This document shows, in pieces, positions 1-5,558 of a stretch of DNA of 11,100 nt. The DNA is taken from contig JASGCF010000067.1 in NCBI GenBank assembly GCA_030054275.1, positions 1 to 11,100 of the forward strand. The letters run 5' to 3'. Below the pieces are notes generated by a model. That model made no database searches and was not told the DNA's origin. It saw nothing but the letters and a program-made list of their open reading frames with translations. The position numbers were made by a program, and so were the translations under genes. The stretch is from Limnohabitans sp. Its GTDB lineage: Bacteria > Planctomycetota > Phycisphaerae > Phycisphaerales > SM1A02. Position 1 is the stretch's first letter. The number at the start of each line of letters is the position of its first letter.

Positions 1-22
1 CGCATAGGTAAGGAAGCCCAAA

Positions 23-241
23 TTGGCGAAGCACGCGCGCACCAACGCGGACGAAGGCTCGACTTGGATCGTGGTCGATTTCGTGGAGATCGTCGCGCAT
101 CTCTTCGAGCCCGATCAACGGCTCTATTACGACCTTGAACTCCTGCACTCCGACGGGAAGCGCGTCGATTGGCGTCGTCCCGAAGGCGAGTTGCCTCCCG
201 GACGGCAGCGAAGCGGCACAGCAGGGAAGGCGGAGCGCTGA
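23..241 (+). CDS. rsfS: Ribosomal silencing factor RsfS, C-terminal part (5' end missing or frame-broken)
   Basis: The 72 residues from a TTG codon match the C-terminal half of RsfS (DUF143/Iojap family): a W-I-V-V-D-F strand, then V-A-H-L-F, then Q-R-L-Y-Y-D-L-E-L-L, the most conserved block of the family. RsfS binds ribosomal protein uL14 on the large subunit and blocks subunit joining when nutrients are scarce. Family members are usually just over 100 residues, so roughly the first half is absent here. The same frame has a TAG at 5-7, although the codons after it (Val-Arg-Lys-Pro-Lys) look like natural RsfS sequence leading into the domain. Either the gene starts in another frame upstream and has a frameshift near 5-12, or translation starts at TTG 23, which has an AAGGA motif at 10-14. 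The Arg/Gly-rich tail is probably disordered. The stop abuts panD. The family call is firm; completeness is not. Confidence 0.72.
   Translation: MAKHARTNADEGSTWIVVDFVEIVAHLFEPDQRLYYDLELLHSDGKRVDWRRPEGELPPGRQRSGTAGKAER
232..235 (+). promoter_or_regulatory. Ribosome binding site of panD
   Basis: GGAG lies six bases before the panD ATG and inside the last codons of rsfS. It supports the ATG at 242 and suggests that the two genes share one transcript. Confidence 0.55.
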
Positions 242-613
242 ATGCTCCGCGAAGCACTCTTTGCCAAGATTCACCGCGCGACCGTGACGCTTTGTAGTCC
301 CGACTACATGGGTTCGATCACGATCGACCCTGATCTGCTCGATGCGGTTGGCATGCGGGTGAACGAGAAGGTGCTGGTCGCAGATATCGACAGCATGAAT
401 CGCTTCGAAACCTACATCTTTCGCGGGGAACGCGGTAGCGGCGTGATCGGTATCAACGGCGCTGCAGCACGACTTTCTGGTGTTGGTCACCGCGTGATCA
501 TCATGAGTTTCTGCCATGTGTCGCTCGAAGAAATGCGCGCGCACAAGCCGAAGGTTGTGCTTTGCACAAGTGACAACCGAGTTGCGCAGTACCTTGAGTA
601 CGATCCCGAGTAA
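242..613 (+). CDS. panD: Aspartate 1-decarboxylase (pyruvoyl-dependent)
   Basis: PanD converts L-aspartate to beta-alanine, the precursor that joins pantoate to give pantothenate and then coenzyme A; it is cytosolic and tetrameric. The 123-residue product has normal family length and aligns without gaps to the E. coli numbering at all key sites. Gly24-Ser25 is the self-cleavage bond, where Ser25 becomes the pyruvoyl group. Lys9 and His11, Tyr22, Arg54, Thr57, Tyr58 and Asn72 are all present, the last inside the invariant N-G-A-A-A block. The ATG directly follows the rsfS stop with GGAG six bases upstream, so the two are likely co-transcribed and possibly translationally coupled. The C-terminus ends soon after the D-N-x-V core and is compact. 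No other pantothenate gene is in view. A strong hairpin follows two bases after the stop. Identification is secure. Confidence 0.97.
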   Translation: MLREALFAKIHRATVTLCSPDYMGSITIDPDLLDAVGMRVNEKVLVADIDSMNRFETYIFRGERGSGVIGINGAAARLSGVGHRVIIMSFCHVSLEEMRAHKPKVVLCTSDNRVAQYLEYDPE

Positions 614-614
614 C

Positions 615-651
615 GCGGCGCGTGCGACAAAGTGTGCGTCGGTCGCGTCGC
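615..651 (+). terminator. Strong GC-rich hairpin after panD, possible terminator
   Basis: Bases 615-628 pair with 638-651: 12 of 14 positions pair, including one G-T, with a two-base internal mismatch, around a nine-base loop (629-637). It starts one base after the panD TAA (611-613). No run of T follows, so it is not a classic intrinsic terminator. It could be an atypical terminator or a 3'-end stabilising structure. The pairing was read by eye; no folding energy was computed. Confidence 0.42.
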
Positions 652-677
652 TTCGAGAAGGCGTGTTCGGTTCGATG

Positions 678-697
678 CATGCTGGCTTGGCCACATG
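678..697 (+). other. Hairpin-forming inverted repeat upstream of the hydrolase gene
   Basis: CATG-(C)-TGGC at 678-686 pairs with GCCA-CATG at 690-697 around a TTG loop, giving an eight-base-pair stem with one bulged C. It lies about 50 bases before the preferred hydrolase start. A pyrimidine-rich stretch (CCTCTTTTC, 709-717) follows. It could be a leader structure or operator, or part of the end of the panD transcript. The palindromic CATG ends could be coincidental. Confidence 0.3.
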
Positions 698-740
698 TCG
701 GCGATCAACCTCTTTTCAGCGAGTGAACTTTCATGGTTGC

Positions 741-744
741 GAGG
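741..744 (+). promoter_or_regulatory. Possible ribosome binding site of the alpha/beta hydrolase
   Basis: GAGG sits six bases before the ATG at 751, whereas the upstream in-frame ATG at 733 has no purine-rich motif at a useful distance. This is the reason for choosing 751. Confidence 0.45.
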
Positions 745-750
745 CACTTC

Positions 751-2808
751 ATGATGTGGACCCGATCCCACGCAATGATCGTCGCGAGCGTCTTGGCGAT
801 TTTCGGCGCGACATTCCAAGGTCACGCGCAAGTTCCGTCAGCCGAAGCGACAGCGCCAAGCATCGCTGCAACGCCCGAAGCACGCGCAGCACTCGACCCC
901 GCTTGGATTGGTGCATGGATTGGAGAAGCGAAAGCGCCAGTGGTGCCGGGCCGCCCACAGATTGGGCTACCTGTCACGATCGTGGTTGAGGCGCCGCTTT
1001 CTCCGAACGGAACTCCTCGCATCGCGATGACTGTCATCCCAGCGGGTGCTGTTGCGAAACCCGCCATTGATGTTGTGGCGGATGGCAAGGCCATCGGATT
1101 TACGCTTGATGGCGGAAGCGCACGCGCGCGGTTCGCAGCGCTTGTCGCAGACGATGGTCGAGCCGCAACCGGAAGTTGCATGCTGTTCAACGAACAGGGT
1201 GATTCCATGCCGCCAGCGCTTGATCTTGTACTCAAGCGTATTGATCTTGTTTCGGAGCTTCCAGAGCAGAAGGTGTACAAGGCAACGCTCGAAGCAGCGG
1301 GTCAGAAACTTGAGATGCGCTTGGCCCTCGGTGAGGGCAAGTTTGGACCGGCTGGCGCGTACGAGATCGCGGCCCAAGGACTGCGCGACTTCGCGGTGCT
1401 TGTGACAAAAACCGAGAAGGGCTATCGCGTTCTCATCCCTGTCGGAACCAATGCAACCCTCGAACTCGCAGCAAACGCGGATGCGAGTGTGCTCGACGGG
1501 ACCTTTGCGCAGGGTGCGTTTACGGCGCCCATTCGGTTTGAATTGCAGCCAGGCGTGCGCCTCGGATCGCTTGGTCGTCCGCAAGATCCCGTCGCACCAT
1601 TTCCGTACACCGATCGCGATGTTCGCATCACGCACCCCGATGGTCATGCGCTTTCCGGAACACTGTCCGTTCCTCAAGATCAAGCGCTTGCCCGCGATGG
1701 GCGTGTACCAGCCGTGGTGTTGGTGACAGGTTCTGGTCCGCAAGATCGCGATGAAGCCCTCATGGGTCACCGACCGTTTCTCGTGATTGCAGACGCGCTT
1801 GCGCGCGCAGGCGTCGCAGTACTCCGGTATGACGATCGCGGCGTCGCGCGGTCAACCGGCGACTTCAACGCGGCAACAACGCTTGATTTCGCGAGCGACG
1901 CAGATGTTGTCGTCGATTGGCTGAAAACGCAGCCCGGCATCGATGCTTCGCGTGTCGGCATCATCGGCCACAGCGAGGGTGGGTTGGTTGCGCCGATCGT
2001 CGCACTTTGGCAGCACCAGCAAGGCGCTGCGAAAGATCCGCTTGCCTTCCTCGTACTTCTCGCAGGTACAGCCGAGGAGGGTGGACGGCTTCTGACGCGT
2101 CAATCGAAGGCGTTGTACGACGCAGCAGGTGTTCCGAGTGAGAAAAGTGCACCCGCGCTCGAAGCGCACGCCGCTGTGATGGCTGCTGTGAAGGCGGGAA
2201 AATCTGGTGATGCGCTTCGACCGTTCGTCGAGGAAATGGTGCGTCGGCAAGTGGCAATTGGAAGCGATGCTGTGCCCGATGACGCAACGCTGAAACCCAC
2301 TTTTGATGCGGCGCTTGCGCAGGTCTCATCGCCTTGGATGATGGAATTCATTCGCTTCAATCCACAACCGACGCTCGCGATGCTCGAGATTCCGACACTC
2401 GCATGTTGTGGTGCGAAGGATGTCCAAGTGGATATGGAAACAAATCTCGGCGCGATGGATACGGTTGCGAAAGTTTCGGGCGCGCCCATCGTGACGCGAC
2501 GATTCGAGGGGCTCAACCATCTCTTCCAGCCAGCAGTCACTGGTGTCATCGATGAATACGGCACCATCGAAACGACCTTTGACCCAAAGGCTCTCGCCGA
2601 TCTGGTGGCATGGGTTGTTGAAACGGCGAAAGGCTTGGCGTCTACGCCACCGTCGCCTGTAAACCGACCAGCGGGATGGAAGCGGCCAGAAGCGACGCAA
2701 CTGCCCGCGCGTCCGAGCGCGAAGCCGACCGCAAGCGAAACGCCAGCATCTGGGGCAACCCGTCGCGGCGCGCCTGCGTTGCCGACGCGTCCAGGAGGGA
2801 CGCCGTGA
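751..2808 (+). CDS. Exported alpha/beta hydrolase (COG1073-like esterase/peptidase fold)
   Basis: The 685-residue protein starts with a signal peptide: Arg5/His7, hydrophobic 9-22, likely cut after Gly-His-Ala26. Residues about 40-245 form an unassigned region that looks like two beta-rich repeats. The hydrolase domain (about 285-630) has the family hallmark G-S-G-P-Q-D-R-D-E at 327-335, a strand V-L-R-Y-D-D-R-G-V, the nucleophile elbow G-H-S-E-G-G with Ser408, then S-P-W-M, an acid at Asp557 in G-A-K-D-V-Q-V, and His590 in L-N-H-L-F. The triad is thus complete, and this family acts on ester or amide bonds of unknown substrate. The last 55 residues are Pro/Ala/Thr/Arg-rich and probably disordered. 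The ATG at 733 would add six residues; 775 is another option. The stop overlaps the trmB GTG. The fold is sure, the substrate unknown. Confidence 0.88.
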   Translation: MMWTRSHAMIVASVLAIFGATFQGHAQVPSAEATAPSIAATPEARAALDPAWIGAWIGEAKAPVVPGRPQIGLPVTIVVEAPLSPNGTPRIAMTVIPAGAVAKPAIDVVADGKAIGFTLDGGSARARFAALVADDGRAATGSCMLFNEQGDSMPPALDLVLKRIDLVSELPEQKVYKATLEAAGQKLEMRLALGEGKFGPAGAYEIAAQGLRDFAVLVTKTEKGYRVLIPVGTNATLELAANADASVLDGTFAQGAFTAPIRFELQPGVRLGSLGRPQDPVAPFPYTDRDVRITHPDGHALSGTLSVPQDQALARDGRVPAVVLVTGSGPQDRDEALMGHRPFLVIADALARAGVAVLRYDDRGVARSTGDFNAATTLDFASDADVVVDWLKTQPGIDASRVGIIGHSEGGLVAPIVALWQHQQGAAKDPLAFLVLLAGTAEEGGRLLTRQSKALYDAAGVPSEKSAPALEAHAAVMAAVKAGKSGDALRPFVEEMVRRQVAIGSDAVPDDATLKPTFDAALAQVSSPWMMEFIRFNPQPTLAMLEIPTLACCGAKDVQVDMETNLGAMDTVAKVSGAPIVTRRFEGLNHLFQPAVTGVIDEYGTIETTFDPKALADLVAWVVETAKGLASTPPSPVNRPAGWKRPEATQLPARPSAKPTASETPASGATRRGAPALPTRPGGTP
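2793..2798 (+). promoter_or_regulatory. Ribosome binding site of trmB (AGGAGG)
   Basis: A perfect AGGAGG lies six bases before GTG 2805, within the final codons of the hydrolase. It decides the trmB start against the longer open frame that reaches back to 2676, and it indicates translational coupling. Confidence 0.8.
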
Positions 2809-3488
2809 GTTTCGGACTTGGTCATGGTCGTGAGTTGGTGCCCGGCGATGTTGGCATTGACATGCGCACGCTTCCGCGTCTCCCAGATGCACCGAACATT
2901 GCCGAGGTTCGGCGACTGCTTGCGTTCGATCCGCGCGCGTGGTTTTCAGATCCATCGCGCCGATTTGAACTTGAGATTGGCTCTGGCAAGGGCACTTTTT
3001 TGCTGCAGCAATCTGTCCTCGAACCGGAGACGAACTTTCTCGGAATCGAATGGGCGGGTGAATTCTGGGCGTATGCAGCGGATCGTGTGCGGCGCGCTGC
3101 GCTTGGGAATGTGAAACTCCTGCACGGTGACGCAACGGAGTTCATCAAGACTCGCGTGCCTGACGGGATCGTGGCCGTGATTCATTTGTACTTCAGCGAT
3201 CCGTGGCCGAAGACTCGACACCACAAGAGACGGGTGGTGCAAGATCACACGCTGCGGGAGTTCCATCGCATCCTCATGCCGAAAGGTGAACTTCGCATCG
3301 TGACAGATCACGATGAACTCTGGCAATGGGATGTCGAGCATGTCGAGCGCGCGGCTGACATCTTCGAGCGGGTGCCATTCGAACGCCCCGCGAGTGCTGG
3401 TGAAGGCGAGTTTGTTGGTACCAACTTTGAGCGAAAGTTCCGCCGCGAGGGCAGGCCATTTCATGCGATGACGCTGATCAAGCGTTGA
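2805..3488 (+). CDS. trmB: tRNA (guanine(46)-N7)-methyltransferase
   Basis: TrmB transfers a methyl group from S-adenosylmethionine to N7 of G46 in the tRNA variable loop. The 227-residue product has typical length. Landmarks: SAM motif I E-I-G-S-G-K-G (57-63); G-I-E-W (80-83), the acidic end of the next strand; G-D-A (108-110); the family signature Y-F-S-D-P-W-P-K-x-R-H-x-K-R-R (129-143), which carries the catalytic Asp132; T-D-H-D-E (167-171); and the C-terminal T-N-F-E-R-K-F (206-212). The GTG start overlaps the hydrolase stop (GTGA, 2805-2808) and has a perfect Shine-Dalgarno. The first 45 residues are variable, as in many bacterial TrmB proteins. Pairing with an exported hydrolase has no obvious biochemical logic. 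It ends in an 11-bp tandem repeat that includes its stop codon. Identification is secure. Confidence 0.97.
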   Translation: MSFGLGHGRELVPGDVGIDMRTLPRLPDAPNIAEVRRLLAFDPRAWFSDPSRRFELEIGSGKGTFLLQQSVLEPETNFLGIEWAGEFWAYAADRVRRAALGNVKLLHGDATEFIKTRVPDGIVAVIHLYFSDPWPKTRHHKRRVVQDHTLREFHRILMPKGELRIVTDHDELWQWDVEHVERAADIFERVPFERPASAGEGEFVGTNFERKFRREGRPFHAMTLIKR

Positions 3489-3510
3489 TCATGCGTTGAT
3501 CATGCGTTGA
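3482..3510. repeat. 11-bp tandem repeat carrying the trmB stop codon
   Basis: GCGTTGATCAT occurs at 3482-3492 and 3493-3503, and a third partial copy, GCGTTGA, at 3504-3510. Because 11 is not a multiple of three, the three TGA triplets (3486, 3497, 3508) fall in all three + frames. The two TGATCA palindromes (3486-3491, 3497-3502) can also pair with each other around a five-base spacer. The repeat lies at the tail-to-tail junction between trmB and the zinc-knuckle gene. Confidence 0.85.
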
Positions 3511-3559
3511 CGCACGCAACTTTCCGGTGTGCGCGCTTGCGAATGCCATGCCACACGAA

Positions 3560-3910
3560 TCAGGCCAACGGACGCTTCCACGCGTAGTCCTTGTCCTTCT
3601 CAAGCGCGGTTGCAGATTGCTTCACGCATCGTCTGCAAACACACGCATCGTTGAACTCGGGGCTTTGCCAAGTTTCATCATCGCGTGCCTCAAGGCACAT
3701 GGTGCAGGCTTGCCCAGCGGCGCGATCATTTCGACCATCAAACACGATCGCGCGATAGGCAAGCGAGAGACACTCGCCACACAGATGGCTGCCGTGATGC
3801 CCTTCGATCAACGGCCGAGTTGGGTCTTCTGGATCCCATGGGCGATGGCAGAAGTTGCAAAGCACATCTTCGTACTGAACATTGGTCTCGTCGGTGCCAG
3901 GTCGAAACAT
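3560..3910 (-). CDS. Small double zinc-knuckle protein, first knuckle ClpX-C4-like
   Basis: The 116-residue product has four Cys pairs. Cys18-x-x-Cys21 with Cys44-x-x-Cys47, including L-C-N-F-C-H and L-C-G-E-C-L-S-L, resembles the zinc-binding N-domain of ClpX (C4 type). Cys69-x-x-Cys72 with Cys92-x-x-Cys95 (an extra Cys at 90) would make a second site. There is no AAA+ ATPase domain, signal peptide or membrane segment, so it is likely a cytosolic zinc-binding adaptor or a nucleic-acid or protein-binding factor; the actual role is unknown. The C-terminus is short and charged. The open frame extends upstream to an ATG at 3991, but that would run into the histidine kinase. The ATG at 3910 leaves a 52-bp divergent gap and removes a stretch that does not look like protein core, so I prefer it, though no clear Shine-Dalgarno precedes it. 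It is convergent with trmB (71-bp gap). Confidence 0.75.
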   Translation of the reverse strand: MFRPGTDETNVQYEDVLCNFCHRPWDPEDPTRPLIEGHHGSHLCGECLSLAYRAIVFDGRNDRAAGQACTMCLEARDDETWQSPEFNDACVCRRCVKQSATALEKDKDYAWKRPLA

Positions 3911-3948
3911 ACGGATTCTCGCGGAGAACTGAACAGCCGCGCGCAAAG

Positions 3949-3954
3949 TAGAAT
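3949..3954 (+). promoter_or_regulatory. Possible -10 element immediately upstream of the histidine kinase
   Basis: TAGAAT (five of six to the sigma70 consensus) ends eight bases before the ATG at 3963. Transcription from it would start within a few bases of the start codon, giving a leaderless or nearly leaderless mRNA. This would fit the absence of a Shine-Dalgarno. No good -35 hexamer is seen, so support is weak. Confidence 0.25.
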
Positions 3955-3962
3955 CGCGCGCA

Positions 3963-5558
3963 ATGGCGCAGGGTATCTCGCTTGCCAACAAGTGTCAGAT
4001 CCTCTTTGGTATCGCGGTCTTCGCGCTGCTCGGAGGTGCGCTTGCGGTCCCATGGATTCGCACGGGCACCATCGTTTCGGACAGTCAGTTGGAGGTGTCG
4101 CGGCAACTTGCGGATACATGGTTCGAAAGCGGATTTTCGATCGGGCGAAGCGAGGGAAGTTCGATTCCCATGCGTGTCATTTCGCTCGAAGAGATTCTGT
4201 TTGAGTCGGAAGGTCCCGAGGGCGAGTTTCTGAAGGGCGCGCTCGCCTCGTTTGAGTCGGATCCGACAGCGAGCGAATGGTTCGCACGCGAAAGTGCGGG
4301 CGACGCCATTCGGTATCGCTACGCACGCGCGATTCGCGAACGACAGTCGCGTGCCATTGCGGATCGTCGCTACATCGATTGGGCGCCAAAAGGTGCGTCG
4401 CTGCGAGCAGACGATGATCTCGCAGCGATCTTGTTGATCGATCGCACCAGTACCCTCGCAGAAGCGCAGTTGCGGCAAAATCGTGTCACGATCATCTTGT
4501 CTGGGCTGGCGGCGGGCGTGCTCGCCATGCTTGTCTTCTATGTGATTCTGAAGCGCGTGATCTTTGGTCCGGTTCGTTCGTTGACCGCTGTTGCAGGTCG
4601 CATTGAACAGGGCAGTACAAGCGTGCGCGCAGCGCTTCGGACAGGTGATGATTTCGAACGACTTTCCCGCGCATTCGACGGCATGCTTGATCGACTTGAG
4701 GAAGGGCAGCGGCAGTTGCGCGCGGCGAATGAATCACTCGATCTCAAGATTGGTGAACTTGCAGAGTCGAATGTCGGGCTCTACGAGTCGAATCGGCTGA
4801 AGAGCGAGTTTTTGGCAAATGTGTCGCACGAACTGCGTACGCCTCTCAATTCGATCATCGGATTTGCAGAACTCCTCGATGAGATCGCAAGGTCCGATCC
4901 AAACGCAGATCCAAAGCGGCGCCGCTACATCTCCAACATTTTGCAATCAGGGCGAAATCTGCTTGAGATGATCAACGAGTTGTTGCAGATGGCAAAGATC
5001 GAAGCAGGGCGCTTGGAAGTGACCATCGGACCGACAAGCGTGAAAGATGTCGTGGAAGGCCTCGTGGCCATCATGCGCCCACAATCGCTGCAAAAGCGGC
5101 TCACGCTTGAGATGGAACTTGAACCGGATCTGCCGCAGGTTGAGAGCGATGCAGCGAAGTTGCAGCAAATCCTGTTCAACTTTGTATCGAATGCTGTGAA
5201 ATTCTCGCCGGAAGAGACGCGCATTGTGATTGCAGCACGCCGCGCACAGCGTGATGATGGAACTCCGTGTGTACTGGCGTCGGTCACCGATCAAGGCCCG
5301 GGTATTCCGCTTGATATGCAAGACACCATCTTCGAGAAGTTCCGGCAAGTGGACGCAAGCCACACGCGAGCGCATTCTGGCACGGGACTCGGCCTTGCCA
5401 TTTGCAAGGAGCTTGCGGAGCGACTCGGCGCGCGTGTTTCGCTTGCCTCTACACCAGGGGAGGGTGCTACTTTCTCAGTGCTGTTCCCGATCGAGTTCAA
5501 GGGGCAGGTGCTTGAACCGCTGATGGGAGATGCGAAGAGCGGATCGGATGCGTCGTAA
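3963..5558 (+). CDS. Membrane sensor histidine kinase
   Basis: The 531-residue protein is a two-component sensor kinase of the inner membrane. It has TM1 at about 11-30, a periplasmic domain 31-174, TM2 at about 175-196 and a HAMP linker about 197-250. A short coiled coil (Leu/Glu-rich, about 240-280) follows. The HisKA H-box is F-L-A-N-V-S-H-E-L-R-T-P with phospho-acceptor His289, and the ATPase domain has N-box N-F-V-S-N-A (Asn410), G1 D-Q-G-P-G-I-P, F-box F-E-K-F-R-Q and G2 G-T-G-L-G-L-A-I. All catalytic boxes are intact, so it should be active. The periplasmic part (A-L-x-x-F-E-S-D-P, then Y-R-Y-A-R-A-I-R) resembles the Tll0287/DUF3365 domain but lacks its heme-binding C-x-x-C-H. No response regulator is in view. 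The stop overlaps the next ATG (TAATG). No Shine-Dalgarno is seen. The kinase call is firm; the ligand is unknown. Confidence 0.94.
   Translation: MAQGISLANKCQILFGIAVFALLGGALAVPWIRTGTIVSDSQLEVSRQLADTWFESGFSIGRSEGSSIPMRVISLEEILFESEGPEGEFLKGALASFESDPTASEWFARESAGDAIRYRYARAIRERQSRAIADRRYIDWAPKGASLRADDDLAAILLIDRTSTLAEAQLRQNRVTIILSGLAAGVLAMLVFYVILKRVIFGPVRSLTAVAGRIEQGSTSVRAALRTGDDFERLSRAFDGMLDRLEEGQRQLRAANESLDLKIGELAESNVGLYESNRLKSEFLANVSHELRTPLNSIIGFAELLDEIARSDPNADPKRRRYISNILQSGRNLLEMINELLQMAKIEAGRLEVTIGPTSVKDVVEGLVAIMRPQSLQKRLTLEMELEPDLPQVESDAAKLQQILFNFVSNAVKFSPEETRIVIAARRAQRDDGTPCVLASVTDQGPGIPLDMQDTIFEKFRQVDASHTRAHSGTGLGLAICKELAERLGARVSLASTPGEGATFSVLFPIEFKGQVLEPLMGDAKSGSDAS

Noticed and set aside
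967..1770. Long open frame on the - strand inside the hydrolase gene (about 267 codons)
   Set aside because: Its translation is rich in Arg, Cys and His with no domain or hydrophobic pattern, and it lies opposite the well-supported exported hydrolase; it is a by-product of codon bias.
2676..2804. Longer N-terminus for TrmB from an ATG at 2676
   Set aside because: It would overlap the hydrolase by over 130 bp and has an atypical Arg/Ala/Ser-rich sequence, while GTG 2805 has a perfect AGGAGG at ideal spacing and gives the usual protein length.
2100..2825. Open frame on the - strand across the hydrolase end (about 241 codons)
   Set aside because: Low-complexity Ser/Ala/Thr product, antisense to the triad-bearing part of the hydrolase, with no usable start signal.
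2326..3135. Open frame on the - strand across the hydrolase-trmB junction (about 269 codons)
   Set aside because: Arg/His/Cys-rich translation, antisense to two certain genes.
3511..3536. Possible terminator hairpin in the trmB/zinc-knuckle convergent gap (CGCAC with GTGCG)
   Set aside because: Only five pairs with a long loop, and no T-run on either strand.
3738..4478. Open frame on the - strand across the zinc-knuckle and kinase genes (about 246 codons)
   Set aside because: Antisense to the kinase sensor region, Arg-rich and without any recognisable motif.
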